The notes under the pieces were generated by a model. The model saw nothing but the letters and a program-made list of their open reading frames with translations, was not told where the DNA came from and did no database searches. A stretch of 5,384 bases of DNA from positions 1 to 5,384 of the forward strand of contig JASHTQ010000101.1 in the NCBI GenBank assembly GCA_030040475.1, in the 5' to 3' direction. This stretch comes from Streptosporangiaceae bacterium (GTDB lineage Bacteria; Actinomycetota; Actinomycetes; Streptosporangiales; Streptosporangiaceae). Positions 5,266 through 5,384 of this stretch are shown here, piece after piece. How positions within the stretch are numbered: the first letter of the stretch is position 1; each line of letters opens with the position of its first letter. The position numbers and the translations under genes are program-made.

Positions 5266-5353
5266 GGAGGATTCGCCTAGTGGCCTAGGGCGCACGCTTG
5301 GAAAGCGTGTTGGGGGCAACCCCTCAAGAGTTCGAATCTCTTATCCTCCGCCA
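5266..5353 (+). tRNA. tRNA-Ser, anticodon GGA
   Basis: A complete class II tRNA. The acceptor strands are GGAGGAT (5266-5272) and ATCCTCC (5343-5349), followed by discriminator G and an encoded CCA (5351-5353). The anticodon stem CACGC/GCGTG (5293-5297, 5305-5309) encloses TTGGAAA with anticodon GGA at 5300-5302, reading UCC and UCU. A long variable arm built on GGGG/CCCC and the discriminator G are serine identity features. The T arm is AAGAG-TTCGAAT-CTCTT. It is transcribed divergently from ffs. TAAGCT (5253-5258) could be a -10, but no -35 partner is visible and it would start the RNA almost at the mature 5' end. Confidence 0.97.
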
Positions 5354-5384
5354 TGCTCAGCCGTTGGCGCCGGCGAACGCGCCG

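Noticed and set aside
5366..5383. GGCGC/GCGCC stem-loop after the tRNA as a terminator
   Set aside because: Only five pairs, no T-tract, and the window ends there; such pairings are common in GC-rich DNA.
5352..5384. ATG overlapping the tRNA CCA as the start of a new gene
   Set aside because: Only about ten codons are visible, there is no ribosome binding site, and the ATG shares bases with the tRNA 3' end.

Overview
The window is very GC-rich DNA with strong G/C third-position preference, GTG starts and good Shine-Dalgarno sites. Gene content and order (tRNA-Ser(GGA), small SRP RNA, dnaX, YbaB/EbfC-family gene, recR, DUF5063 gene, aspartokinase) point to a high-GC Actinomycetota chromosome, probably a filamentous actinomycete of the Streptomyces/Streptosporangium type. 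The genus cannot be fixed from the sequence alone. This is a conserved housekeeping region, not an obvious island, phage or defence locus.

Layout from right to left. A complete tRNA-Ser(GGA) with encoded CCA lies on the + strand at 5266-5353. About 77 bp away, and divergent from it, the minus strand carries the small (4.5S-type) signal recognition particle RNA gene ffs at about 5100-5188. Everything further left is on the minus strand. dnaX (5057-2775) encodes the tau-type subunit of the DNA polymerase III clamp loader. It is followed after 31 nt by a YbaB/EbfC-family nucleoid protein gene (2743-2291), after 15 nt by recR (2275-1676), and, overlapping the recR end by 8 nt, by a DUF5063 gene (1683-1138). 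After a 64-nt gap comes lysC/ask (1073 to beyond position 1), of which 357 full codons are present and the 3' end is cut off by the window edge.

The tight spacing and the 8-nt overlap suggest that dnaX, ybaB, recR and the DUF5063 gene are co-transcribed. They join replication (clamp loader), DNA binding and recombinational repair (RecR) with a protein of unknown function. lysC may be the last part of the same transcript or have its own promoter; no convincing -35/-10 pair was found in the 64-nt gap.

The most unusual signals are small. (1) A 14-nt AT-rich core, ATTATTCCGAACGA, occurs once in the DUF5063-lysC gap and once, in opposite orientation, inside the dnaX linker. The similarity extends to about 36 bp, and both copies can be read in the same phase as YSER(T/S)VV, so this looks like a dispersed short repeat family. 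(2) A strong Shine-Dalgarno site and ATG lie inside lysC exactly where the separately translated beta subunit starts in Corynebacterium-type aspartokinases. (3) DnaX has a very long Gly/Pro/Ala linker built of 15- and 18-bp tandem repeats. (4) A hairpin between ffs and dnaX can cover the dnaX Shine-Dalgarno site. No strong case for a wholly new system was found.
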